The notes under the pieces are model-generated. The model did not search any database. It was not told the DNA's origin and saw only the letters and a list, made by a program, of their open reading frames with translations. DNA of 64,000 bases from Sphingobacterium athyrii (GTDB taxonomy: Bacteria; Bacteroidota; Bacteroidia; Sphingobacteriales; Sphingobacteriaceae): assembly GCF_003071065.1 (NCBI RefSeq), contig NZ_QCXX01000001.1:310001-374000 (forward strand), in the 5' to 3' direction. How positions within the stretch are numbered: position 1 is the stretch's first letter; each line of letters begins with the position of its first letter. Both the position numbers and the translations under genes were made by a program. Below, piece by piece: positions 36,449-45,628 of this stretch.

Positions 36449-37021
36449 ATGAAACTCGCAATAAAGAATATGGTATGCAATAGATGCATCATGGTCGTCG
36501 AAAACGAATTGGCCAAGCTTAATCTTCACATTAAACATATTTCTTTAGGACAGGTCGAAATTGAAGAGACATTAAACCGGGAACAATCTGCTAAGCTAGC
36601 CGAGAACTTCTCCGCCCTGGGTTTTGAACTCATCGATGACAAAAGAACGGTATTGATTGAGCAGGTCAAACATTTGGTCCTGGACTTAATCCGCAACCAA
36701 CATAACAATACCAATCTTAATTTATCGGAAATAATAAGTAATCAGATTTACCATGATTACAATTATATTTCGAATTTATTTTCGGATGTTGAAGGCATGA
36801 CGATCGAAAAATATTTCATTAGCCAAAAGATTGAATATGTCAAGGAGCTTTTGGTCTATGATGAATTGACACTAAGCGAAATCGCCTATCAGTTGAACTA
36901 TTCCAGCGTTGCTTATTTAAGCAATCAATTCAAAAAGGTTACCGGACTGACCCCTAGTCATTTTAAGCATATCAAAGAGAATAAACGTAAACCATTGGAT
37001 AAAATACATGACGCAGGATAA
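36449..37021 (+). CDS. AraC-type regulator with N-terminal HMA-like CxxC domain
   Basis: 190 residues. Residues 1-70 look like a heavy-metal-associated (ferredoxin-like) domain with the pair C10-x-x-C13 in IKNMVCNRCIMVVENEL. Residues about 75-185 form an AraC DNA-binding domain with both helix-turn-helix units (LSEIISNQIYHDYNYISNLF; LTLSEIAYQLNYSSVAYLSNQFKKVTGLTPSHF). It therefore combines a likely metal or thiol sensor with DNA binding on one short chain. No metal transporter is adjacent, so its targets are elsewhere or unknown. Known in Bacteroidota as an AraC subgroup; the ligand is inferred. Confidence 0.85.
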   Translation: MKLAIKNMVCNRCIMVVENELAKLNLHIKHISLGQVEIEETLNREQSAKLAENFSALGFELIDDKRTVLIEQVKHLVLDLIRNQHNNTNLNLSEIISNQIYHDYNYISNLFSDVEGMTIEKYFISQKIEYVKELLVYDELTLSEIAYQLNYSSVAYLSNQFKKVTGLTPSHFKHIKENKRKPLDKIHDAG

Positions 37022-37100
37022 ATTATTCAGCTCCAGCTGTTTTCGATAGGTCAGGTCACCATTTGACTCCCGATAAAAAACAGGTATTAAAGATAACAGA

Positions 37101-37124
37101 AAAGGCCTCCGAGCGGAAGCCTTT
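37101..37124. terminator. Bidirectional terminator, AraC-HMA gene / DUF4954 gene
   Basis: Stem AAAGGC-TCC / GGA-GCCTTT with one mismatch and a short loop, followed by CTTTTT, between convergent genes. Confidence 0.7.
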
Positions 37125-37128
37125 CTTT

Positions 37129-39309
37129 TTAAAATTGCCCTTTCAAATTTGCAACCCTTATTTTAAATATCTCTAATTCTTTTTGCTGTTGATTGATAAA
37201 AGAGTTTTCTGTTAACTTCCCGACAACTATATCACGCTCTTCATCATTGGCATATACCATATTCTTGAACGGATTTTTGTAATCTTTCGCACGGGATTTA
37301 TAGATCTGCTCGCCTATCCAGATTCGGTGCTCCAAAGCCTCATCCAACAAAGATACAATTTTATCTCCGGATATTTCCACACCTTCCAAAGTCAGAATTT
37401 CAATCAGAGACAATAAGGCATGCTTTCGCTTATCCAATAGATACTCCTTGCTACGTTCATGATAAAACTCATGAATATCATCCCAGGAGTCTATCTTTTT
37501 GGATTTGATATCATTCAGAAAAACCTGCAATGCAGTACTTTCGATAAGCTGTCCACCGATATTTTCCCAATTTGTCCGTTTTTCACCGGCAAGGCTAGCA
37601 ATGATTTCATCGATTGATCGGCCTTCCTCCAGTGCATCCATTAGGTGCAGTACACCATAATACTTGATAAATGAACGATAGAGATGATAAGCTTCACCTA
37701 CTTTTTGAATCACTGTCGGTCTGCGCGAATTTTCTGCTCCCGATAAAACAATAGTCTTATCTTTTAGATCAATATTGTTGGCAAGTAAGGTACGCCCGGC
37801 TAAAATATGTTCCTCCCGTGTCTTATTCCCTTCGTGTTGAAGGCTTTCCGACACAGCAAAAGCAAGTGTTTCCATTCCGCCAAACATCTCATTGACAGTA
37901 TCAGGGGCCAACATATCGTACTCAAAATATTGATTTTTAAAATGCCTACTGTCCCGGGCTTCATACTTATTGGCATTACGCACCAGTGCATACATATTAT
38001 ACATAAACCAATATCCCGGAATAAGCAAAAGCCGATCATGCTGCACATCATTGCTCACTAACGTGAAGGGCAGCTGAATATCCAGCTCGTGCAGAAAATC
38101 ACCCTTGACGATCAAGCAATAAGAGGCGAATCTCGAATTATGCTTAAGACTTACACACAATCCAGGCCAAAAGCCACGTCCCGCAATAATCTCTCCGTCA
38201 GCAGCTCGGGAATTGTGGTTCGACCCCACCGTCGCCCCGGCAGCCATATTGCTTTGCCCCATCACCAATGCTGCGCACAGAAAAGAATTATTATGATGTT
38301 GCTCATGCGCCGGAAAGATCAGGGAATTAAGCACTTCACAACAGGATATCGTCGAATTATCGCCGAGATAAGAATTGATCAATCGTGCACCATATTTCAG
38401 CTGCGAGTAAGAGGCTAAAATAAAACGTACCGCCTTTACCCCGTAGAATATACGGCAACCGTAACCAATGATACCATTGACCAACTCACAACCCTCACCA
38501 ATTTGCGTATAGGATTCCCGGGAAGAATTGACGGTCACATTTTTCAACTTGCTTACTCCTTTAATATAAGCATCGGTACCAATCTTCACATTTTTGATTG
38601 TGAATGTATTTTTAATGACACAACGATCCCCTATCTGACTATAATACCCACGTTGTGTACCAAATTTTTGGTCCGTCAGCTCTTCAAAACGATGCTGTAG
38701 CATACGATCATGACGATTTCGCGTCCACAGGTAAACATCGGCGGCCTGCATACCGTCGAAAGGATAAACCGAGCGCGCTCCATTTTCATTGCAAAGCTCC
38801 AATTGGATGCGTTTATCGGATTCTTCACCATCCCGCAGAATACCATTTCCGAACTTGGCTGTGCTACCGGTTTCCATCTCCTTGATCTGACTTAACAGCA
38901 CTTCATTCCCCACAATAAAATAGGATAAATAACCTATATGATGTACAGCTACATCATCGCCAAAATCCGAACTGATAATGGTCGAATGATATAAACCGAT
39001 GGGAAGCTGCAGGTTTCGATATTCGAGGTAACTAGGGCTTAAATTTCCGATGCGTACCAAGCCGTAGAATTTACAGCCCTGAACCTGCTTGGGATCAAAG
39101 ATCGCCGAAACTTTCACTTTGGACCAGTCACTCGACCAATTACCATTAGCAATAAGTTCCTGAACCTCAATTGCCGTGAGATCACGGTAATCATTACGTG
39201 GATTCTGCTGAAAACGCAGGGTGTACTCATCCTGCCCTTCATGGAGAAATTCATTTGGGATAAAATCATATCCCAAATGCTCCAAAGGTATTTTCTTTAA
39301 TACACTCAT
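37129..39309 (-). CDS. DUF4954 protein with left-handed beta-helix domain
   Basis: 726 residues. The central region (about 225-400) has hexapeptide-type repeats of a left-handed beta-helix (VIKNTFTIKNVKIGTDAYIKG, CELVNGIIGYGCRIFYG, YGARLINSYLGDNSTISCCEVLNSLIFP), the fold of GlmU-like acyl- and nucleotidyl-transferases. The flanking parts are helical with no motif I can assign. Family-level name only: DUF4954. It lies 7 bp after glmS and is thus cotranscribed with the entry enzyme of amino-sugar synthesis, which hints at a UDP-GlcNAc-related or regulatory role; that is inference. Confidence 0.88.
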   Translation of the reverse strand: MSVLKKIPLEHLGYDFIPNEFLHEGQDEYTLRFQQNPRNDYRDLTAIEVQELIANGNWSSDWSKVKVSAIFDPKQVQGCKFYGLVRIGNLSPSYLEYRNLQLPIGLYHSTIISSDFGDDVAVHHIGYLSYFIVGNEVLLSQIKEMETGSTAKFGNGILRDGEESDKRIQLELCNENGARSVYPFDGMQAADVYLWTRNRHDRMLQHRFEELTDQKFGTQRGYYSQIGDRCVIKNTFTIKNVKIGTDAYIKGVSKLKNVTVNSSRESYTQIGEGCELVNGIIGYGCRIFYGVKAVRFILASYSQLKYGARLINSYLGDNSTISCCEVLNSLIFPAHEQHHNNSFLCAALVMGQSNMAAGATVGSNHNSRAADGEIIAGRGFWPGLCVSLKHNSRFASYCLIVKGDFLHELDIQLPFTLVSNDVQHDRLLLIPGYWFMYNMYALVRNANKYEARDSRHFKNQYFEYDMLAPDTVNEMFGGMETLAFAVSESLQHEGNKTREEHILAGRTLLANNIDLKDKTIVLSGAENSRRPTVIQKVGEAYHLYRSFIKYYGVLHLMDALEEGRSIDEIIASLAGEKRTNWENIGGQLIESTALQVFLNDIKSKKIDSWDDIHEFYHERSKEYLLDKRKHALLSLIEILTLEGVEISGDKIVSLLDEALEHRIWIGEQIYKSRAKDYKNPFKNMVYANDEERDIVVGKLTENSFINQQQKELEIFKIRVANLKGQF

Positions 39310-39316
39310 GCGCCTC

Positions 39317-41158
39317 CTATTCTACTGTGACAGATTTGGCGAGATTACGAGGTTTGTCAACATCTAAGCCTAACTCAACACCAATATAATAAGACAATAA
39401 CTGCAAAGGAACAACAGAGATTAAAGGAGCAATAACCTCATCTGCCTCTGGAATTTCCATAAAGTCATCTGACAGATTTTCGGAAACGGCGTCACCTCTG
39501 GTAACTACGGAAATAATCTTCCCTTTTCTGGCTTTTATCTCCTGGATATTGGAAACAATTTTTTCATGATAAGCATCTTTGGTTGCGACGAAAACAACGG
39601 GCAAGTTTTCATCGACCAAAGCAATAGGGCCATGTTTCATCTCCGCTGCCGGATAACCTTCGGCATGAATATAAGAGATCTCTTTTAGCTTTAGTGCACC
39701 CTCCAGGGCAACCGGGAAATTATAGCCCCTGCCAAGAAACAAGAAATCCCTCGCGTCTTTATATTTTTTTGCTATTTGTTGAATCTTTTCGATTTGTGTA
39801 TCCAAAATCCACTGTACTTTCCCGGGAACGTCATGCAATTCTTCCGACAGTTTCAGAAAACGCTCGTCGGAAATCGTTCCTTTTAACGCCGCAATTTTTA
39901 ATGCGATCAGGTTGAGGACAGTCAGCTGCGCCGTAAATGCCTTTGTACTTGCCACGCCGATTTCAGGTCCCGCATGCGTATAAGCGCCTGCATCTGAAAG
40001 ACGTGCTATGGACGAGCCGACCACATTCACTACGCCCAGAATGATAGCGCCCTGTTTTTTTGCATTCTCCAACGCGACTAAGGTATCCGCAGTCTCCCCA
40101 CTTTGTGAAATGGCCAAAATAACATCTCCGGGATGGATCACTGGATTACGGTAGCGGAATTCAGAAGCATATTCCACTTCAACGTTGATGCGGCATAATT
40201 CTTCAATGACATATTCCGCAATTAATCCAGCATGCCAGCTCGTACCACATGCCACAATCACAATCCGATTGGTGTTGCTGATCTCATTCGCATACTTCTC
40301 GATTCCACTAAGAATAATTTGTTTCGCCTGCAGATCCAGACGACCACGCATAGAATCGTAGATGGTATCCGGCTGTTCGAAGATTTCCTTGAGCATAAAA
40401 TGGTCGTAGCCACCTTTTTCAATAGCCGATAACTCCAGATCCAGCTTTTGGATATACGGGGTGATACGTTCATTCCCCAAATTCTTTAGAATCAACTCTC
40501 CTGGCGTAATAATCGCCAGTTCGTAGTCATTGATATAAACAACCTCTTTGGTATACGCCAACATGGGCGAAGCGTCTGAACCTAGAAAGTGTTCGTTTTT
40601 GCCTATTCCGATGACCAACGGGCTCCCCTTTCTGGCTGCAATAATCCGATCTGGATGACCAGCTTCTAAGACAAGGATCACATAAGCACCGACGACTCTT
40701 TTTAAAGCAATACGAATTGCCTCTTCCAGAGGGCACTCATTCTGTAATTGGATTTCTTCGATAAAATTAACGAGTACTTCTGTATCCGTATCACTTTTAA
40801 AATGATAACCTTTATTAATTAATTCTGATTTTAAAGATGCATAATTTTCAATGATACCATTATGAATCATTGCGATGCGTCCACTGTTTGAGTAATGTGG
40901 ATGGGCATTTCGGTCAGAAGGTTCACCATGGGTGGCCCATCGTGTATGCCCTATTCCTGTTGTTGACTGAAGATCCTGACCGTAAACGAATTCTTCCAAA
41001 TTCACGACTTTTCCTGTCTTTTTGTAAACATCGACATGTTCACCTTTGTGTAGTGCGACTCCTGCACTGTCATAACCACGGTATTCTAATTTTTTCAATC
41101 CGTCAATGACGATACCATACGCCTGACGGTAACCTGTGTATCCTACAATTCCACACAT
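39317..41158 (-). CDS. glmS: Glutamine--fructose-6-phosphate transaminase (isomerising)
   Basis: 613 residues, the standard length. Makes glucosamine-6-phosphate for cell-wall and LPS synthesis. The mature N-terminal nucleophile is Cys2 (MCGIVGYTGYRQ). The glutaminase domain has THGEPSDRNAHPH. Two SIS sugar-isomerase domains follow (IVACGTSWHAGL; FLGRGYNFPVALEGALKLKEISYIHAEGYPA), and the protein ends NLAKSVTVE, the conserved tail that closes the active site. First gene of a two-gene unit with DUF4954. No upstream ribozyme is seen. Confidence 0.98.
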   Translation of the reverse strand: MCGIVGYTGYRQAYGIVIDGLKKLEYRGYDSAGVALHKGEHVDVYKKTGKVVNLEEFVYGQDLQSTTGIGHTRWATHGEPSDRNAHPHYSNSGRIAMIHNGIIENYASLKSELINKGYHFKSDTDTEVLVNFIEEIQLQNECPLEEAIRIALKRVVGAYVILVLEAGHPDRIIAARKGSPLVIGIGKNEHFLGSDASPMLAYTKEVVYINDYELAIITPGELILKNLGNERITPYIQKLDLELSAIEKGGYDHFMLKEIFEQPDTIYDSMRGRLDLQAKQIILSGIEKYANEISNTNRIVIVACGTSWHAGLIAEYVIEELCRINVEVEYASEFRYRNPVIHPGDVILAISQSGETADTLVALENAKKQGAIILGVVNVVGSSIARLSDAGAYTHAGPEIGVASTKAFTAQLTVLNLIALKIAALKGTISDERFLKLSEELHDVPGKVQWILDTQIEKIQQIAKKYKDARDFLFLGRGYNFPVALEGALKLKEISYIHAEGYPAAEMKHGPIALVDENLPVVFVATKDAYHEKIVSNIQEIKARKGKIISVVTRGDAVSENLSDDFMEIPEADEVIAPLISVVPLQLLSYYIGVELGLDVDKPRNLAKSVTVE

Positions 41159-41260
41159 GCTTGTCTCAATTTTAAGTATATATATATTTTGTTAATGCGG
41201 TCGCAATGTAATAAAAAATATTTATGCAATCGATTGATTAACCTAAATTTAATACAAAAA

Positions 41261-41288
41261 AAAGGAGGCCAATGACTTAGCCTCCTTT
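41261..41288 (-). terminator. Terminator of the second RND operon
   Basis: A 9-bp stem AAAGGAGGC/GCCTCCTTT with a 10-base loop; the - strand continues into seven T. Lies 22 bp past the pump stop codon. Confidence 0.85.
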
Positions 41289-41310
41289 CCTTTGTAAAAT
41301 TGATATATGT

Positions 41311-44300
41311 TTAATGTTCTGCGACATCAACATGGTCGTAATTTTCTACCATGAGCGCCTCATAATCAGTCTTTTCCTTTTTTCCGAAACGGCGTTGCAA
41401 ACTATCGAAGATTGAATAGACAACTGGGACGACAACTAACGTCAAGAACAAAGAGGACAACAGACCACCAATGATTACAATGGCCAAGCCTCTATTCATA
41501 TCGGCACCATCACCTGTGGCGATCGCTATTGGAATCATACCGAATACCATCGCGATTGTCGTCATCAAAATCGGACGAAGGCGGGCATGGTTCGCTGCAA
41601 CTAATGCATCGTGGGTGGTATCTCCTGCTTCTTTACGGTGATTAGCAAAGTCAACCAGCATAATCGCATTCTTGGCTACCAATCCGATCAACATAATGAT
41701 ACCCAAAATCGTGAATATATTCAATGTTTGATTTCCCAAAGCCAAGAACAATAATGCCCCGATAAATGACAATGGAATAGAGAACAAGACAACGAATGGA
41801 GTGATAAAACTATCATATAAAGCAACCATTACCAAATATACTAGGATAATAGATGCCAATAAGGCAATCCCTAAAGTTCCAAAACCTTCGGTTTGATTTT
41901 CCATGTTACCACCCCAGATAAATACGATTCCTGGTTTGCGCGGTAGTTTTTCAAACTGAGCTTGCCATTCCTGAGCTACTGTACCCATCGGTCTACCGAT
42001 TGCCTGTCCTTGAATGGACACCGCCGGCGATTTGTCCCGGCGTTCCAACAAAGTTGGGCCAGAACCATAAGTGACGTTGGCAAATTGCTCCAATGAAATC
42101 GAAGCCCCCTTATTGTTAATAAACTTCAAATCACGCACATTGTCAATATTTGCACGACCACTTTCGGTGTAACGGATATTAATGTCATACTCGTTATCCC
42201 CCGCCCTATATTTATTATCGGTATTTCCCGAAAATGCAGTTTGCATAGTCATACCGACAGTCGACACATTCAGGCCCAGGGATGTCATTTTATTGCGATC
42301 AATTTTCACATTAATCTCTGGGTTACCCGCCTCAGAGGTCAATTTTACTCCCGCAGCTCCCGGAATTTTGCGCAATTGGTCAGCAGCTTTCTCCGCAAAT
42401 TCTTGCGCGTCTTCGACAGAGGCACCAATGATGGTCAACTTCAACGGCGCCTGCTCTGCTCCCATAATACCAACGTTCACGGTTTTGACTTTGGCACCAA
42501 TCAGTTTATTTTCCAATTCACGTTTTAAGGTTGCAGAATACACCTGGGAATTTCCTTCAAAATTCTCCTTGTCCAGAATAACATGGATTTCGGATTTATA
42601 ACGAGATCCTGTAGTGGAAGCCATACCGTCCGAAGATTGTCCGACCGTAGTGATTATTTCTTTAACGTCTGGCTTGGATTTAAGATAAGCCTCCGCCTTT
42701 TGCGTCAATAAGTTTGTTTTTTCCAAGGAAGCGTCTTTATCGAGTTCCAATTGGATAAAAAATTCCTTACGGTCGATACCCGGGAAAAAATCCGAACCGA
42801 TATAGCCCTTCACTACCAATGAAAATGAAGCAATCAAAAGTCCTATCGCTAGGCCTAGCGTAGCCAGTTTAGTCAATCGTGTTTTTAAAGACCATACCAA
42901 CAATCCGGATACCCAATGCGTAAACGCAGTCAAACCACTTTCAAATCCATGGATTATACGTCCAAACAAAGATGTTTTGCTCAAATGTTCAAGTTTTCCG
43001 AAACGCGAGTACAACCAAGGAACTACCGTAAATGACACAAGTAAAGATAACATCGTAGAGATAATTACGGTCACACAGAATTGTGCCAGGATATTTGCAA
43101 CCAGTCCTGTAGACATCGCAATTGGCAAGAACACTACCACGATGACCAAGGTAATCGCCGTAACGGTAAAGCCAATTTCGGAAGCACCATCAAATGCCGC
43201 ACGCACCTTGTTTTTACCCATCTCCATATGGCGGTGAATATTCTCGATAACAACGATCGCATCATCCACCAGGATACCCACCACAAGGGATAAACCCAAC
43301 AGTGACATCAAGTTTAACGTATAGCCCATCAAAAGTAAGCCAATGAAGGTTGCAATCAACGACAGCGGAATCGCTACCATTGTAATTGCAGCATTTCGCA
43401 AACTCTGTAAGAAAAACAACATAATAAAACCTACTAAAGCAATTGCGATCATCAAATCATGGATTACGTTGTCGGCTGCATTCAAGGTAAAGTCAGAAGA
43501 GTCATTGGCGACCAAAATTTTAATATTTTGCGCTGCATAATCCTTCTCAACCCCGCTAATTACCTTTCCATTTTTATCATGTACTGCAATGGTTTTCTTT
43601 ACCGCTTCGGATACAGCTACTGCATTGGCATCCGATTGTTTAAAGACCTGCAGCAAAATAGTATTCTGGCGGTCCAAACGAGCTACTTTTTCAATTTCTT
43701 TGATACCATCCTGAACGTCTGCAATATCACGTAAATAGATCTGAACCCCTGCCGGAGTTGTAATCGGCAAGTTACGAAGCTCCTCAATTGAGGTAACCTT
43801 TCCGGCCAACCGGATTGTAGTCCTATTATCACGTGTGCTTACGTTACCTGTAGGAAAATCCAAATTAGATGCCGCTACAGTTTGTTGCACCTGTGAGATT
43901 GTCAATCCATAACCTTCGATTTTCTTTGGATCCACAGAAATTTGGATCTCACGTTCTTCACCTCCAATCATGTCTACTTTTGCAACCCCATTAATACGTG
44001 CAAAAACAGGCTGGATTTTATTGTCCAGGAGATCGTATAACTCTTTCTCGGACAAGTTTGAGGTAACAGCCAAACTCATGATCGCTACATCGTCCAACGA
44101 GAACTTGGACAGGGAGGGTGTCTCCACATCGTCAGGCAAGTCGTTTATGACGGCATTGATCTTCCGCTGGGCATCAGTAAGCAGAAAGTTGACGTCAGCG
44201 CCATTGTTAAGAGTAATCATAACGATCGACACCCCTTCAAGCGAGGTCGATTCTACTTTTTTGATGCTTTCCAAGGATGAAATAGCATCCTCAATTTTCT

Positions 44301-44493
44301 TGGTGACAGAGCTCTCCACCTCAGCGGGGGATGCTCCCGGATAAACCGTCTGCACCGTGATGACGTTGATCTCAAATTTAGGGACTAACTCGTACCCTAA
44401 TTGAGTATAGGAAAACAATCCGCCTAATGTGAGTATTATAAATAATACGATAATTATACTTGGACGTTTTATCGATATTTCGGTAATTTTCAT
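41311..44493 (-). CDS. RND multidrug efflux pump (HAE1/AcrB-like)
   Basis: 1060 residues, full length with 12 expected membrane helices. N-terminus ISIKRPSIIIVLFIILTLGG. The proton-relay aspartates are in VGILVDDAIVVIENIHRHME; the second repeat has IMLIGLVAKNAIMLVDFANH and RLRPILMTTIAMVFGMIPIA. It differs clearly in sequence from the pump at 9684-12767. Last gene of the operon tetR-tolC-adaptor-pump, 65 bp after the adaptor gene. The substrate is unknown. Confidence 0.96.
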   Translation of the reverse strand: MKITEISIKRPSIIIVLFIILTLGGLFSYTQLGYELVPKFEINVITVQTVYPGASPAEVESSVTKKIEDAISSLESIKKVESTSLEGVSIVMITLNNGADVNFLLTDAQRKINAVINDLPDDVETPSLSKFSLDDVAIMSLAVTSNLSEKELYDLLDNKIQPVFARINGVAKVDMIGGEEREIQISVDPKKIEGYGLTISQVQQTVAASNLDFPTGNVSTRDNRTTIRLAGKVTSIEELRNLPITTPAGVQIYLRDIADVQDGIKEIEKVARLDRQNTILLQVFKQSDANAVAVSEAVKKTIAVHDKNGKVISGVEKDYAAQNIKILVANDSSDFTLNAADNVIHDLMIAIALVGFIMLFFLQSLRNAAITMVAIPLSLIATFIGLLLMGYTLNLMSLLGLSLVVGILVDDAIVVIENIHRHMEMGKNKVRAAFDGASEIGFTVTAITLVIVVVFLPIAMSTGLVANILAQFCVTVIISTMLSLLVSFTVVPWLYSRFGKLEHLSKTSLFGRIIHGFESGLTAFTHWVSGLLVWSLKTRLTKLATLGLAIGLLIASFSLVVKGYIGSDFFPGIDRKEFFIQLELDKDASLEKTNLLTQKAEAYLKSKPDVKEIITTVGQSSDGMASTTGSRYKSEIHVILDKENFEGNSQVYSATLKRELENKLIGAKVKTVNVGIMGAEQAPLKLTIIGASVEDAQEFAEKAADQLRKIPGAAGVKLTSEAGNPEINVKIDRNKMTSLGLNVSTVGMTMQTAFSGNTDNKYRAGDNEYDINIRYTESGRANIDNVRDLKFINNKGASISLEQFANVTYGSGPTLLERRDKSPAVSIQGQAIGRPMGTVAQEWQAQFEKLPRKPGIVFIWGGNMENQTEGFGTLGIALLASIILVYLVMVALYDSFITPFVVLFSIPLSFIGALLFLALGNQTLNIFTILGIIMLIGLVAKNAIMLVDFANHRKEAGDTTHDALVAANHARLRPILMTTIAMVFGMIPIAIATGDGADMNRGLAIVIIGGLLSSLFLTLVVVPVVYSIFDSLQRRFGKKEKTDYEALMVENYDHVDVAEH

Positions 44494-44558
44494 TAGAATT
44501 ATTTGTTTTTAATGGTAATGAAACCACGACTTCATTTGCTACTGGTTTTCAGTAAACA

Positions 44559-45614
44559 TTATTTAATAATTTCAACAGGGCTCTGATCAAACAAATTGAT
44601 TTGACCCGAAACAATCACTTGATCACCATTTTGCAGGCCGCCCAAAATTTCAATATAATCGCCGAAATTTCTTCCGGATTTCACATTGGTTTCGATTGCT
44701 TTACCATTTTTAAGAACGAATATTTTATTGTCGCTCACACTACCGACAAATGCGTTACGGGGCACGATCAAAGTATTGCCGGCAACACCCTCGCCAAACA
44801 TCGCTGTGCCATACATACCGGCACGCAATTGATTGGATGAGTTATTGACTTCAATTTCTACCGGGAAATTTAAGCTTCCGTCTGATTTGGGTGCGATAAA
44901 TGTCACTTTACCAGTGAATCTTTGGTCAGCATAAACACTTGCCGATACATCCACAGATTGACCGATTTTTAACGTTGCCACATTTTTCTCATCCACATTG
45001 ACACGTAATTTTAACGTGCTTACATTCACGATATCGAATGCTGCAGCTCCAATATTTAAATAAGTTCCGGGTTCTATTTTACGTGCATTGACCACTCCTG
45101 AAACAGAAGTTTTGATGGTTACATCGCCTGCATTCAATTTTGAAGCCTTTAAATTATTTTTGGCATTTTCATATTGTAATTTCACCTGATCCAATTGCTG
45201 TTTGGTAACGCCACCCGTAGAATAAGCGCTTTCAAAACGATGTAGGTCGGCCTGGGCATTGGTAAAGGCTGCCTGAGCATTCGCTACATTAACATTCAGC
45301 TTATCCCCTTCAATGATTGCCAATGTTTGTCCGGCACTCACACGTGATCCCTCATCAACCAATACCTTAACTACTCTACCGGCAGTTTCTGCAGAGACTG
45401 TTACTTCTTGCTTCGGTGCAAAGGTTCCATTCGCAGTATAACGCAAATCCATCGAAGTGACCTTTGCGGTATCGATACGAACAGCAATAGACGCATTAGT
45501 TTTGGCGACTTCAGCAGTCTCAGCTTCGTTCTTCTTTTTATTTTTATTTAACACAAAAAATATTCCTGCAAGACCAGCAGCAATAATAAGTAGGGTAATA
45601 ATTCCGCGTTTCAT
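44559..45614 (-). CDS. RND efflux periplasmic adaptor
   Basis: 351 residues. N-terminal signal anchor (GIITLLIIAAGLAGIFFVL), lipoyl half (AGRVVKVLVDEGSRVSAGQTLAIIEG), a short coiled-coil hairpin at about 105-145 (NVANAQAAFTNAQADLHRFE), second lipoyl half (TIKTSVSGVVNARKIEPG) and C-terminal beta domains ending LFDQSPVEIIK. Bridges the pump and the TolC channel encoded beside it. The TolC gene ends 14 bp upstream. Confidence 0.95.
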   Translation of the reverse strand: MKRGIITLLIIAAGLAGIFFVLNKNKKKNEAETAEVAKTNASIAVRIDTAKVTSMDLRYTANGTFAPKQEVTVSAETAGRVVKVLVDEGSRVSAGQTLAIIEGDKLNVNVANAQAAFTNAQADLHRFESAYSTGGVTKQQLDQVKLQYENAKNNLKASKLNAGDVTIKTSVSGVVNARKIEPGTYLNIGAAAFDIVNVSTLKLRVNVDEKNVATLKIGQSVDVSASVYADQRFTGKVTFIAPKSDGSLNFPVEIEVNNSSNQLRAGMYGTAMFGEGVAGNTLIVPRNAFVGSVSDNKIFVLKNGKAIETNVKSGRNFGDYIEILGGLQNGDQVIVSGQINLFDQSPVEIIK

Positions 45615-45628
45615 ATTGTATTAGTCAA

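Noticed and set aside
42182..42601. 139-codon open frame on the + strand within the second RND pump gene
   Set aside because: Fully antisense to the pump, whose protein sequence is intact and conserved here.
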